64,000 bases of DNA from a bacterium (GTDB lineage Bacteria > Bacillota > Clostridia > Christensenellales > CAG-138): contig JALFDW010000033.1 of NCBI GenBank assembly GCA_022778545.1, positions 1 to 64,000 on the forward strand, in the 5' to 3' direction. The notes beneath the pieces were generated by a model. It searched no databases and had not been told where the DNA came from. It worked only from the letters and a program-made list of their open reading frames with translations. The translations under genes were made by a program, and so were the position numbers. This document shows positions 36,116 to 45,125 of this stretch, piece by piece; position 1 is the first letter of the stretch, and the number at the start of each line of letters is the position of its first letter.

Positions 36116-37422
36116 AGACAGATGGTTTTTCCGTCGAGCCGTGCGAGGTAGCTACCCTGTGGGAAGCGCAGTGTGAGCCGCGCCGCCGTGAGCGAAAGGG
36201 AAGAAGCGCGCATCGCCCGGTTCCATGCGCGGTCGCCGTAATGGTCATCCCCAAGGAGCGGGTGGCCAAGGTGCGCCATGTGCGCGCGGATCTGGTGCGT
36301 GCGGCCGGTGAGCAGTTCGACCTCACATTCGGAGGAAGCGCCGTCCTCGCTGAGCACACGGTAATGGGTCAGGATCTCCTTTGCGCCGGGGCGCGGCGCG
36401 TCGAACACTTCCACATGCGCCCGGGCTGCGTCCTTCACGAGCCAGGCTTGTGCCGTGGCTTCCCGGGGCGCAGGCACGCCCCGCACGGTGCAGCGGTAAA
36501 ATTTCCCGATGGTGCGGCTGCGGATCGCGTCGAGCAGCGCGGCTTCCGCCGCAGCGTTGCGCGCGAAGAGCACAAGCCCCGCCGTGGCCACATCCAGCCG
36601 GTGCACGGGGCGCACATCGCCGTAAAGTGCGGCGAGCCGCTCTTCCAGGGTGTCCGTGCCGCCGTCCGCCCGGGCGACGGCCATGCCGCGCGGCTTGTCG
36701 GCAACGAGGATGTCCGCATCCTCATACACCACGCGCACGCCGCCCGAAAGCCGGGAAAGCGTATCCGCAAACGGCGCCCATGCGCCGCCCTGCGGCAGGC
36801 TTGTGAAGGTCATCTTCTCCTTGCGGGTGGGGTGCTCCAGCGTGAGCGAATAGGCCCAGAGCGCAATCTGTTGGCCGGGCTTTGCCGCGGGGTTATAGCG
36901 CTGATCGCCCCAGATGGGCGTATTGTTTCCGGCGAGCTGCACGCGGATCTGGTGATGCCGGCCGGTGAAAAGGTCAATATCGAGCAGGGAGAGCCCATCC
37001 TTCTGCCCGGCAAGCCGGTAGGAAAGGGCAGCGGGCTTTGCGCCGGGCGTGCCGGAGGGGACGAGGCGCGCGTCGCCGGTGCGCTCGTCCCGCAGGATGC
37101 AGCCTTCGAGCTTTTCTTCCGCGCGGGGTGTGCCGGAAACGAGCGCACAGTAGCGCTTCGTCACGCCCCGGTGGCCGGAAAACGCGGCAGAAAGGCGCGC
37201 GGCGGCCTTCGATGTGCGGGCGAACACCAACACGCCGCCGACGGGGCGGTCGAGCCGGTGCACCAGGCCGAGGTAAACCTCGCCGGGCTTCGCGTATTTC
37301 TCTTTAATATATGCCTTTGCAAGGGTGAGCAGGTCAACGTCCCCGGAGGCGTCCGCCTGCACGGGGATGTTCACGGGCTTTTCCACCACAAGGAGGTGAT
37401 TGTCTTCATACAAAACGTTCAT
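36109..37422 (-). CDS. Tandem-domain RluA-family pseudouridine synthase (two catalytic domains in one chain)
   Basis: 437 aa, about 1.5 to 2 times the length of ordinary RluA/RluD catalytic domains. The first domain (about 1-215) has VHRLDRPVGGVLVFA with the catalytic Asp and FTGRHHQIRVQLA. The second (about 230-437) repeats the same motifs as VHRLDVATAGLVLFA and LTGRTHQIRAHMAHLGHPLLGDDHYGD. Both catalytic Asp are kept, so both may be active on different uridines of rRNA or tRNA. No S4 domain is present. The start at ATG 37422 has no clear ribosome site, and a TTG eight codons earlier is an alternative. The stop comes from the heptamer repeat. Confidence 0.88.
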   Translation of the reverse strand: MNVLYEDNHLLVVEKPVNIPVQADASGDVDLLTLAKAYIKEKYAKPGEVYLGLVHRLDRPVGGVLVFARTSKAAARLSAAFSGHRGVTKRYCALVSGTPRAEEKLEGCILRDERTGDARLVPSGTPGAKPAALSYRLAGQKDGLSLLDIDLFTGRHHQIRVQLAGNNTPIWGDQRYNPAAKPGQQIALWAYSLTLEHPTRKEKMTFTSLPQGGAWAPFADTLSRLSGGVRVVYEDADILVADKPRGMAVARADGGTDTLEERLAALYGDVRPVHRLDVATAGLVLFARNAAAEAALLDAIRSRTIGKFYRCTVRGVPAPREATAQAWLVKDAARAHVEVFDAPRPGAKEILTHYRVLSEDGASSECEVELLTGRTHQIRAHMAHLGHPLLGDDHYGDRAWNRAMRASSLSLTAARLTLRFPQGSYLARLDGKTICLN

Positions 37423-37449
37423 GGCCGGTTGTGCTTGTAATTGCAATTC

Positions 37450-37786
37450 GGTTCGTTGTGTGCAGGGGGCAGCACCTTCTCAGTCACCTTCTGTGACAAC
37501 TCACCAAAAAGGGGAGCTAAGGCTTATTCCCGCCTAAACCCGCAATAGAGCGTTCTTGCCTCTCCCATCGGGAGAGGTGGCAATGTCGTCAGGCATTGAC
37601 GGACACCCGCCCGCAGGCGGGCGTGCATAGCGCCCCTTGCCGAAGGCAAGGCCAGGCGCGGAGTAGAGGGGGGCGATGCGGGACGTCCGGGAGGCCGTCC
37701 CCTACATGCATCCTCTCGACTGCATTGTCAATTATCAATTATCAATTGTCAATTTTCCCACAGCCCTTCACTTCTCGCCTTTTGCC
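37450..37786. repeat. Intergenic repeat cluster 11 (G, F, I, C, B, A)
   Basis: G (cagtcaccttctgtgacaactcaccaaaaaggggagc), F (gcctctcccatcgggagaggtggcaatg), I (acacccgcccgcaggcgggcgtgcatagcgccccttgccgaaggcaa), C, a heptamer array (37724-37755) and block A touching the stop of the next minus-strand gene. The order is the mirror image of clusters 5 and 8. Confidence 0.85.
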
Positions 37787-38653
37787 TTATTCCGCTTCCC
37801 ATCTGCCGCTTGCGCCGCAGGGCAGCACGAGCCCGCCGCGCGCGATGGGCAGGCCGACTTCATCCGCTTCGATGCGCCCGCCGCGCCCGCGGAGCGCGAC
37901 CTTGAGCACGCTTGTGAGCACGCTCGGCGCAAGGCCGGTGGTGTAGGAATTGATGAGGAAGAAGCGCGCCTCCGGGGAGAGCAGTTTCACGCATTCCGCA
38001 ACGAGCGGGTAAAGGTCGTTCTCGATCTTCCACATTTCGCCGGAAGGGCCGCGCCCGTAGCTGGGCGGGTCCATCAGGATGCCGTCATAAAACCGGCCGC
38101 GCCGCTGTTCCCGCAGCACAAACTTCATCGCATCGTCCACGATGAAGCGCACCGGCGCGTCCGCAAGGCCGGAGGCGGCAAGGTTGTCCTTCGCCCAGGC
38201 GACCATGCCCTTCGCCGCGTCCACATGCACAGCTTCCGCGCCTGCCGCAGCAAGCGCACACGTTGCGCCGCCGGTGTAGGCGAAGAGATTCAGCGCGCGG
38301 AAGGGGCGATCCTTTGGGAAGCCTGCGCGGCGCACGACGCTCTGCATCCAATCCCAGTTCACGGCCTGCTCCGGGAAGAGGCCGGTGTGCTTGAAGCCCG
38401 TGGGGCGCACGATGAAGGAGAGCGTACCGTAGCGGATCGTCCAGCTTTCCGGGAGCTTGCGCGCATATTCCCAGTGTCCGCCGCCGGAGGAGGAGCGCAG
38501 GTAATGCGCGTCCACGCCGCGGCCATCCTGCTCCATGGGCCAGACGGCCTGTGGATCGGGCCGGAGGAGCGTCACGTCGCCCCAGCGTTCCAGCTTATTG
38601 CCGCCGCCTGCGTCCAGCACGGCGAAATCCTTCCATTGGTCTGCGAGATACAT
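37787..38653 (-). CDS. COG1092-type SAM-dependent rRNA methyltransferase
   Basis: 288 aa from the Met preceded by GAGGAG. FKHTGLFPEQAVNWDWM, LNLFAYTGGATCALAAAGAEAVHVDAAKGMVAWAKDN (SAM-binding) and ILMDPPSYGRGPSGEMWKIE (DPPSYG catalytic motif) identify the RlmI/RlmK-like group that makes 5-methylcytosine or 2-methylguanosine in 23S rRNA. It lacks the N-terminal PUA domain of RlmI, like many short Firmicute and Bacteroidota members. Position of methylation unknown. Confidence 0.87.
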   Translation of the reverse strand: MYLADQWKDFAVLDAGGGNKLERWGDVTLLRPDPQAVWPMEQDGRGVDAHYLRSSSGGGHWEYARKLPESWTIRYGTLSFIVRPTGFKHTGLFPEQAVNWDWMQSVVRRAGFPKDRPFRALNLFAYTGGATCALAAAGAEAVHVDAAKGMVAWAKDNLAASGLADAPVRFIVDDAMKFVLREQRRGRFYDGILMDPPSYGRGPSGEMWKIENDLYPLVAECVKLLSPEARFFLINSYTTGLAPSVLTSVLKVALRGRGGRIEADEVGLPIARGGLVLPCGASGRWEAE

Positions 38654-38689
38654 AAAAGCAATGGTCTCCTCTCGGTGTTTGTGGGGGTG

Positions 38690-39025
38690 GAGCATCCCAT
38701 CCCCCTAACCCCCATCCCCGGGGAAGGGGGGACATGGGTGTGAAGGTGCGGCGCACCTTCGGGGCGCGGGCGAAAATGGAACCGGTGTTTTATTTCGCGG
38801 GACGTCCGGAGGCCGTCCCCTGCATTTATCCTCTTGATGGTTATGTGCGTGTAGGGGGCGATGCCCACATCGCCCCGCTTTATATAACCTCGACCCGCAT
38901 TGCAACGCTCTTGCCTCTGCCCGCGGGAGAGGTGGCAATGCCGCAGGGCATTGACGGACACCCGCCCGCAGGCGGACGTGCATAGCACCCCTTGCCGAAG
39001 GCAAGTCCAGGCGCGGAGTAGAGGG
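38690..39025. repeat. Intergenic repeat cluster 12 (E, D, C, H, F, I)
   Basis: E (ccatccccctaacccccatccccggggaagggggg), D (gaaggtgcggcgcaccttcggggcg), C (gcgggacgtccggaggccgtcccctgcat), H (gggggcgatgcccacatcgccccgc), F (gcctctgcccgcgggagaggtggcaatgccgcagggc) and I (acacccgcccgcaggcggacgtgcatagcaccccttgccgaaggcaa). No gene. Confidence 0.85.
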
Positions 39026-39036
39026 GAACCCCTTCC

Positions 39037-39747
39037 TTACACGCCCGGCATCATGCTGAGCAGGAAATTGGAGCGGTAGAAAAAGTGGGCGAAGAAGGAG
39101 TCGTTTATGAGATCCGTCACAAACTCCAGCTTCCCCGCAAGAAACACGAGGCCAATGGGCAGCAGCATGAACAGCAGAAACAGCGCGAGAATGCCGCGCA
39201 CAAGGCCGAGCCCGCCGCCGAGCAGGCCGTCCCCCGCGCGGAGCTGCGGCAGCTTCCAGGCGTAATCGATGCCGCCCACGATGAACGCAAGCGCGATGCG
39301 CACGAGGAAAAACACCAGCAGGAACACGAGGATGTTGATGAACACGCAGACGATGGTCTGGTTGAAATAATCGCCGAGCGTGGTCACGCCCTCGCTTGCG
39401 AACGCCTCTTTTGCGACGTTCTCGAGGATCCGCTTGCCCATGGGGTACGGCACGTCCGCGCCGGATACGATGGCGTTGATGTCCGCCGTGGAAAGCGAAG
39501 CGATGGGCGTGCGCGCAAGCTCCGTGTCGCGGATATACTCGCTGCCCTCGGTGTAATAGAGCATCATGTTAAAGAGCGTTTCGCTGTTTTTTACGGCGGA
39601 TGCCGCAAACGGGATGCAGATGATCCCGACAAGCCAGGAAACGATATAAGAGCCGATGGAAAGCAGCGTGGAAAGAAAGCCCTTATACACGCCGCTGAGC
39701 AGGAACACGGCGAATACGGCCAGTATGGCATAATCCAGCAGGTTCAA
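39037..39747 (-). CDS. CvpA-family membrane protein
   Basis: 236 aa. Four hydrophobic segments lie at about 3-20, 27-50, 132-158 and 180-206. The N terminus LDYAILAVFAVFLLSGVYKGFLSTLLSIGSYIVSWLVG is the CvpA (colicin V production) pattern, and a long extracytoplasmic loop separates helices 2 and 3. The start codon is TTG with AAAGGAGG seven nt upstream. CvpA proteins influence envelope homeostasis. It precedes no co-oriented partner on its 3' side and is followed by repeats. Confidence 0.82.
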   Translation of the reverse strand: MNLLDYAILAVFAVFLLSGVYKGFLSTLLSIGSYIVSWLVGIICIPFAASAVKNSETLFNMMLYYTEGSEYIRDTELARTPIASLSTADINAIVSGADVPYPMGKRILENVAKEAFASEGVTTLGDYFNQTIVCVFINILVFLLVFFLVRIALAFIVGGIDYAWKLPQLRAGDGLLGGGLGLVRGILALFLLFMLLPIGLVFLAGKLEFVTDLINDSFFAHFFYRSNFLLSMMPGV

Positions 39748-39801
39748 AGATGGTCCTCCTTTCTTTGGGCCGGGATGGCCTGTGTGCTGCGGCTTTCTGC
39801 G

Positions 39802-40926
39802 TCAGCGGAGCGTCATCACGCGCATTTCGGGGCCCCTGCGGAGCAGGATGCGCGTGTCGGAAAGCCGGATCGCCTCGTCGCACGGGACTTCAAGCTCCGT
39901 TGTGCTTTGCAGCACGCCGCTTGCGTTGTAGGTGTAGACCGCCCTGTTTGTGACGGCCATAAAGCGTCCGCCGATGACGAAATAGGAATGTGTCCCTTCC
40001 GGCAGGGCAACGCTGCGTGTGACAGCGTCCGCAAGCTCCGCGTCCGCGCAGCTTATGAGCCGCACGGCGGAAGGCGATTCCGTGTTGCGGGGCACAAAGA
40101 GGAACAGGGGCTTTGCGCCGCCTGCGGTGAAGCCGAGCGGGCGGTAACCGTAAACGAGCACGCGGTAGGCCTCGGAGGTGATCTCCGTGTCATAGCGCAG
40201 CAGGTGGTTCGTGCCGGCAACGAAGATGCTGTTTTCCGTGAAACAGACCTGCTCCACGAGCTGGGATTGCAGCGTGATCACGCCGGACATCGCCGCGCCC
40301 GCATCGGAGTAGGTATAGGTCGTAATGGTGGAGACCGGCGTTGAGCCGGATGTGGCGAGCGAGAGCGTCCAGAGCACATCCTGCCCTCCCGTGGTGCCGA
40401 ACCCGCAGTCCACGAGCAGCGCCGCGCCGGAACCGATGGAATCCACGAGCCTGCCCGCGGTGTCGTATACGAGCACGGTCGTGGCATCGCCCGTATCCTG
40501 CCGCATCACGGCAATGTGCTTGGAGCCGCATGCCACGGAGAGCACCTGGCCGCCTGCGTCGATCATTTCCTCCGCGCCTACGATGTGCACCGCCGCGCCG
40601 CTGTAAATGGCTGCAACAGAGCCGGAGGAAACCAGGGAGACGTCCGTCGTGCTCAGGTCCAGAGAGGGAGCGTTTTCCGGGTCGCTGAAATCGTAAAAGC
40701 AGAGCTTCCCGCCGGAAATGTAATAGAATCCGCTGTCGGTATAGGCCCACGGGTCATCCGCCGTGAAGGGGAGCGCCGTGAGCGTACCGAAGGAGTTCCG
40801 CCCCCGCAGAAGCAGGTAAATGCCTGTTCCTGCCGCCGCGAGAAGCACAAGCGCGAGCACGAGCACAAGGAGCCGCTTTATGGTGTAGCTTTTGTTTTTC
40901 GCAACGAGCTTCCGTCTTTTGCGCAT
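39802..40926 (-). CDS. DUF5711-like membrane-anchored beta-propeller protein
   Basis: 374 aa starting at MRKRRKLVAK with AAGGCGG upstream. A basic N terminus and one membrane helix (about 18-38, RLLVLVLALVLLAAAGTGIYLLL) anchor an extracellular domain of repeated short beta segments (FYYISGGKLCFYDF, HIVGAEEMIDAGGQVLSVACGSKHIAVM, TVLVYDTAGRLVDS and so on), which suggests a propeller. Clostridial DUF5711 proteins look like this; their role is unknown. It lies between a lipid kinase and CvpA on the same strand with short gaps, probably one operon. Confidence 0.75.
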   Translation of the reverse strand: MRKRRKLVAKNKSYTIKRLLVLVLALVLLAAAGTGIYLLLRGRNSFGTLTALPFTADDPWAYTDSGFYYISGGKLCFYDFSDPENAPSLDLSTTDVSLVSSGSVAAIYSGAAVHIVGAEEMIDAGGQVLSVACGSKHIAVMRQDTGDATTVLVYDTAGRLVDSIGSGAALLVDCGFGTTGGQDVLWTLSLATSGSTPVSTITTYTYSDAGAAMSGVITLQSQLVEQVCFTENSIFVAGTNHLLRYDTEITSEAYRVLVYGYRPLGFTAGGAKPLFLFVPRNTESPSAVRLISCADAELADAVTRSVALPEGTHSYFVIGGRFMAVTNRAVYTYNASGVLQSTTELEVPCDEAIRLSDTRILLRRGPEMRVMTLR

Positions 40927-40939
40927 GGGGCCGCCTTTC

Positions 40940-41833
40940 TTATTCCGCGGGGGTGGGAGCGAGCACGGAGAGCGCGCCGGGCATCGCCTCAAAGGTAACG
41001 GGCGTTTGTGAGCCGAGCTCGCCGTCCAGGTTGAGCGTAAGGCCGGCGTTCGTCGTTGCCGTTACACGGCGCGCCTTGAAGTACACGATGTGCTTCGAGC
41101 TGAGGTGTTCGCCCTTGATGTAGCGGGGCAGGAGCCGCAGAAACGCGATGCGGCCGATTCCCTTCAGGATACAGATGTCGAGCAGCCCGTCCGCCGGGTC
41201 GGAGAGCGGCGCGAGGTGCATGCCGCCCGCGAACTGGGTTCCGTTGCAGGCGGAGAACAGCAGGGCCGTCGTGTCGAAGGCTTCGCCCTGCTCCGGTTCG
41301 ACGCGCACCGGCACGGGGTGAAGGCGCAGCAGGGACTGCATCACGCCGAGCATGTAGGGGAGCATGCCGTTGAAGCGCTTTTTGTATTTTTCCGTGTAAT
41401 GCACAACGTCCACGTCAAAGCCGAAGCCGGAAACGTTCACGAAGAAGGCGTCGTTTGCCCGGGCAGCGTCCACGCGCCGGGGCGATGCGGTGAGCAGGAC
41501 GTCGACCGCGCCGGCGGTGTCCTGCGGGATGCGGAGCGCCTGGGAAAAATCGTTTCCGGTGCCAAAGGGTAACAGGCCAAGCGTCACGCCCGTGTCTGCC
41601 AGTACGGAGGCTACCTCGTTCAGCGTGCCGTCGCCGCCGACGGCCACGATGCAGCGTTCGCCCGCGTCAAGCGCCGCGCGGGCAAGCTCCTTTGCGTGGG
41701 CGTGGTATTCGGTGTAGGCAAAGCTGTATTCCGCGCCCGCGGCGTCAAGCAGCGCGCAGGCCCGCAAAAATTCCTGTTTGCCGCGGCCGGAGCCGGAGAC
41801 GGGGTTTACGATAAGATAATAGCGTTCCTGCAT
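40940..41833 (-). CDS. Diacylglycerol/lipid kinase family protein (copy 2)
   Basis: 297 aa of the YegS/DgkB type. YYLIVNPVSGSGRGKQEF, the nucleotide-binding GGDGTLNEVA and FGTGNDFSQAL, and LNLDGELG at the C terminus are all intact. It phosphorylates lipid head groups or related polyols using ATP at the membrane. It lies 3 nt downstream of a paralogous kinase (same motifs throughout), with GGAGA ahead of its ATG. Substrate is not predictable from sequence. Confidence 0.9.
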   Translation of the reverse strand: MQERYYLIVNPVSGSGRGKQEFLRACALLDAAGAEYSFAYTEYHAHAKELARAALDAGERCIVAVGGDGTLNEVASVLADTGVTLGLLPFGTGNDFSQALRIPQDTAGAVDVLLTASPRRVDAARANDAFFVNVSGFGFDVDVVHYTEKYKKRFNGMLPYMLGVMQSLLRLHPVPVRVEPEQGEAFDTTALLFSACNGTQFAGGMHLAPLSDPADGLLDICILKGIGRIAFLRLLPRYIKGEHLSSKHIVYFKARRVTATTNAGLTLNLDGELGSQTPVTFEAMPGALSVLAPTPAE

Positions 41834-41836
41834 GGC

Positions 41837-42721
41837 TTATTCTCCATCCGGCACGAGCATGGGGAGCGCGCCCGGAAGCAGGCGGAAGGTGACGGGTGTA
41901 CCGGAGCCGAGCTCGCCGTCCATGTTCAAAACACAGGGTTCCTCCGAAGTAATGGTGAGTTCCGCCGTGCGGAAATGGTGCACGACGGGTTTCTCCATGT
42001 GCCGGCCCTTGATGAAGCAGGGCAACAGGGAGATAAAGCGGAGGAGGCTCAGGTTCTTGATGATGATCACGTCGAACAGGCCGTCGTAAAGGTCCGCCGT
42101 CGGCATGGCGCGCATGCCGCCGCCGAAGTACTGGCCGTTGCCGACCGAAACGAGCACGCTTGTGAAGGATTCTGTGATGCCGTCATGCTCCACGGTGATG
42201 TGCAGCCTGCGGAGGTGCGAAAGCGTGCGCACGATGCCGAGCAGATAAGGGAGCATGCCGTTGTATTTTTCCTTGTACTGATCCGTGTTCACAAGAACAT
42301 CCACATCGAAGCCGAAGCCGGAGACGTTCAGGAAGAAACGGTCGTTCGCCATGCCCGCGTCCATACGCCGTGTGCGCCCGGAAAGGAGCGCGTCCACGGC
42401 CGCCTCCGGGTCGTTGGGGAAGCCGGCCACGCGCGCAAGGTCGTTGCCTGTGCCGAAGGGCAGCACGCCCATCACGACACCGCGGTTCACGAGCACGGAG
42501 GCGACTTCGTTGACGGTGCCATCGCCGCCGACGGCCACGATGCAGCGTTCGCCCGCGTCCACCGCCGCTTTTGCAAGAGCCACGGCATGGCCGGGGCGTT
42601 CGGTGTAAACGGCTTCGTAGGCCGCGCCGCGTTCGCGCAGCAGCGCTTCCACGCGCGCAAAATCGCGCCGGCCGCGTCCGGAGCCTGAAATGGGGTTTAC
42701 GATGAAGTAAAGCTTATCCAT
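41837..42721 (-). CDS. Diacylglycerol/lipid kinase family protein (copy 1)
   Basis: 294 aa starting at MDKLYFIVNP after GGAGGATT. FIVNPISGSGRGRRDF, VGGDGTVNEVA, FGTGNDLARVAGFP and LNMDGELGSGTPVTF show a complete YegS/DgkB-type kinase. It is the first gene of a co-directional set (kinase-kinase-DUF5711-CvpA). The close sequence and tandem position of the two kinases indicate a local duplication. Confidence 0.9.
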   Translation of the reverse strand: MDKLYFIVNPISGSGRGRRDFARVEALLRERGAAYEAVYTERPGHAVALAKAAVDAGERCIVAVGGDGTVNEVASVLVNRGVVMGVLPFGTGNDLARVAGFPNDPEAAVDALLSGRTRRMDAGMANDRFFLNVSGFGFDVDVLVNTDQYKEKYNGMLPYLLGIVRTLSHLRRLHITVEHDGITESFTSVLVSVGNGQYFGGGMRAMPTADLYDGLFDVIIIKNLSLLRFISLLPCFIKGRHMEKPVVHHFRTAELTITSEEPCVLNMDGELGSGTPVTFRLLPGALPMLVPDGE

Positions 42722-42851
42722 AATCCTCCGCGCCCCCATGCGGGAGCAAACAAAATCATCCACTCTCAATAATAATCCAAATGGCGGAAAAAGTACAGAC
42801 ACGGCTTGTAAATTTCCTGTGACCGGGCGGTGGACAGGGCTGCGGGCCGGG

Positions 42852-42880
42852 TTGCTTCATGGCGAAAAAAAAGGTATAAT
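42852..42880 (+). promoter_or_regulatory. dapF promoter
   Basis: TTGCTT, a 17-nt spacer and TATAAT (42875-42880) lie 56 nt upstream of dapF. Confidence 0.65.
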
Positions 42881-42936
42881 CAAACTGCCCGCACCGGCGG
42901 GAATCTGCTGCGGCAAGGATAAGGAGAAACCAATTT

Positions 42937-43782
42937 ATGCATTTCACGAAGCTTCATGGCCTTGGGAACGATTTCGTCGTCATCGACAACCGCAATGGCG
43001 CGATTGCGGAGGAAAAAAAGAACGCGCTTGCTGCGCGGCTCTGCCACCGGCGCACGGGCATCGGCGGGGACGGGCTCATCCTTGTGGAAAACTCGGAACG
43101 CTGCGATACCCGCATGCGCATCTTCAACAGCGACGGCAGCGAAGCTGAAATGTGCGGCAACGGCGTGCGCTGCTTTGCAAAATATGTGTACGACAATAAC
43201 ATCGTGCGGAAGGAAACCTTCAGCGTCGAGACGCTCGCAGGCCCGATGATCGCGGAGCTTACGATCGAAAACGGCGTGGCCACGCATGTGCGCGTGAACA
43301 TGGGCAAGCCCTTCTTCAATCGGGCGGACATCCCCGTTGTGGGTGAGGGCGAATGCCAGCTGCAGACGCTTACCGCGCTCGACCGCACGTTCACCTTCTC
43401 CACGATCCTGCTCGGCGTGCCGCACACGGTCGTGTTTGTGGACGATGTGCTGGGGTTCGACTGGCAGAAGTACGGCGCGGAGATCGAGCGCATGACGGAC
43501 CTCTTCCCGCGCAAAACGAACGTCAACTTCGCGCAGGTGCTCGACGATGGCAACGTGCTTGTGCGCACCTTTGAGCGCGGCTGCGGGCCGACGCTTGCCT
43601 GCGGCACGGGCTCTTCCTCCGTGGCGGTGTGCTGCGCCCGCGCCGGGAAGACCGGCCGCCGCGTGACGATCCACCTGGAGCTCGGCACGCTCGATATCGA
43701 CTGGACGGAATCCGGCGACGTGTTCATGACAGGCCCTGCCGCGCTTGCCTTTGAGGGCGAAGTGGAAATCGAGAGAAATTAA
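42937..43782 (+). CDS. dapF: Diaminopimelate epimerase
   Basis: 281 aa. It interconverts LL- and meso-diaminopimelate for lysine and peptidoglycan synthesis. The two catalytic cysteines lie in SEAEMCGNGVRCFAKY at about residue 75 and FERGCGPTLACGTGSSS at about 220. MHFTKLHGLGNDFVVID is the standard N terminus. The ribosome site is AAGGAGAAACC. No other dap or lys genes adjoin it. Heptamer and block C repeats follow the stop codon directly. Confidence 0.96.
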   Translation: MHFTKLHGLGNDFVVIDNRNGAIAEEKKNALAARLCHRRTGIGGDGLILVENSERCDTRMRIFNSDGSEAEMCGNGVRCFAKYVYDNNIVRKETFSVETLAGPMIAELTIENGVATHVRVNMGKPFFNRADIPVVGEGECQLQTLTALDRTFTFSTILLGVPHTVVFVDDVLGFDWQKYGAEIERMTDLFPRKTNVNFAQVLDDGNVLVRTFERGCGPTLACGTGSSSVAVCCARAGKTGRRVTIHLELGTLDIDWTESGDVFMTGPAALAFEGEVEIERN

Positions 43783-43870
43783 CAATTGACAATGGACAAT
43801 TGACAATGCAGCCGGGAGGACGAATGTAGGGGACGGCCTCCGGACGTCCCGCAAATTAAAACACCGGCTG
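43783..43870. repeat. Intergenic repeat cluster 13 (B, C)
   Basis: A heptamer array (caattgacaatggacaattgacaatg) begins at the dapF stop codon and is followed by block C (gaggacgaatgtaggggacggcctccggacgtcccgc). A and D/E are missing, so this is a shortened composite. Confidence 0.85.
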
Positions 43871-43925
43871 CATCCCGCATACCCATGGATATCATCATTT
43901 TTATATGTGAAAGAAGGAGTTTGTC

Positions 43926-44180
43926 ATGCATTACACGTTTTATCCCAAGGGCGTATGCTCTTCCCAGATTGACCTTGATGTGGACGAGGCGGGCCGCGTC
44001 CATAACATCGCCTATATCGGCGGCTGCAACGGGAACCTGAAGGCGCTTTCGGCGCTTGCCGAAGGGCTCACGGTGGATGAGGTCGTGCAGCGGCTCGACG
44101 GCATCACCTGCGGCTACAAGGGCACTTCCTGCAGCGACCAGCTTGCCCGCAACCTGAAAGCATTAAACCAGAAGGCCTGA
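43926..44180 (+). CDS. TSCPD-domain small protein (TIGR03905 type)
   Basis: 84 aa, the whole length being the domain: YPKGVCSSQIDLDVDEAGRVHNIAYIGGCNGNLKALSALAEGLTVDEVVQRLDGITCGYKGTSCSDQLARNL. The conserved C-x-S, GGCNGNL, and T/SxCPDQL-like TSCSDQL motifs match. A related domain occurs at the end of some ribonucleotide reductases. Its stand-alone role is unknown. The ribosome site is GAAGGAG, and the M28 peptidase follows after 3 nt. Confidence 0.88.
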   Translation: MHYTFYPKGVCSSQIDLDVDEAGRVHNIAYIGGCNGNLKALSALAEGLTVDEVVQRLDGITCGYKGTSCSDQLARNLKALNQKA

Positions 44181-44183
44181 GCC

Positions 44184-45125
44184 ATGCAGAGCGTTTCGGA
44201 GGAACTGCTCGCGCGCTGGCAGGTGCGCAAAACGAAGCAGCAGAAGCGCGCGTTTGAGGCGTTCCTGCTGGATGCGCTGAAAACAGCAGGCTATGCGGAT
44301 GCCCGCGCTGAGAAAAGCAGCGACGTTATCACAAGCCGCAACCTGATCGCAGGCGACCCGGACACGGCGAAGGTGATCTTCACCGCGCACTATGACACCT
44401 GTGCCGAGCTGCCCGTGCCGAATTACATCACGCCGATGAACATCCCGGTGTGGATCTTCTATCAGCTGCTGCTCGTGCTCGGCATGTTCCTTGTGGCGAC
44501 AGCGTTTGCCGCGCTCGTCTGGCTGCTGCCGCTCCCGGAGGACGTGCTCTTCGGTGTATCCTCGCTTGCGTTCAGCGGCGCGCTGATCTTCATGTGCGTC
44601 TGGATGATCGCAGGGAAAGCGAACCCGCACACGGCAAACGACAACACCTCCGGCGTGATCGCCCTGCTCGAGGCCGCGCTTGCGCTGCCGGAGGAGCGGC
44701 GCGGGGAAGTGGCGTTTGTCTGGTTCGACAACGAGGAGAGCGGGCTTTTCGGCTCCTCTGCTTTTGCGAAGAAGCATAAAGATGTGGCGAAGAATACGCT
44801 CCTTGTGAATTTCGACTGTGTTTCGGATGGGGACACCTTCCTCGTGGTGCTGCCGCACCGCATGAAGGATGAACCGCTCGCGGATGTGCTGCGCGCGAGC
44901 TTTATGCCGCACGGCGGCAAGGAGGCCGTGTTCCCCACGACGAAGCGGGCGGTCTATCCGTCCGATCAGGTGCGCTTCCGGCGCGGCGTGGGCGTGGCGG
45001 CGCTCAAGCGCGGCAAGCTCGGCCTGTATCTTGACCGCATCCACACGAAGGAGGACACGGCGTTCGACGAAACCAACATCGCCTGCTGCGTGGACGGCAT
45101 GCTGCGCCTTGCGGAGCGGGTATAG
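44184..45125 (+). CDS. M28-family zinc aminopeptidase-like membrane protein
   Basis: 313 aa. Zinc-ligand motifs FTAHYDTC at about residue 70, ANDNTSGVIALLEA at about 153 and VWFDNEESGLFGS at about 178 identify M28 peptidases. Unusually, two hydrophobic segments (about 92-118 and 124-146) are inserted between the first and second motifs, so the enzyme is probably embedded with its active site formed around a membrane hairpin. The final His/Asp ligand region is RIHTKEDTAFDE. It is transcribed with the TSCPD gene. Substrate unknown. Confidence 0.82.
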   Translation: MQSVSEELLARWQVRKTKQQKRAFEAFLLDALKTAGYADARAEKSSDVITSRNLIAGDPDTAKVIFTAHYDTCAELPVPNYITPMNIPVWIFYQLLLVLGMFLVATAFAALVWLLPLPEDVLFGVSSLAFSGALIFMCVWMIAGKANPHTANDNTSGVIALLEAALALPEERRGEVAFVWFDNEESGLFGSSAFAKKHKDVAKNTLLVNFDCVSDGDTFLVVLPHRMKDEPLADVLRASFMPHGGKEAVFPTTKRAVYPSDQVRFRRGVGVAALKRGKLGLYLDRIHTKEDTAFDETNIACCVDGMLRLAERV

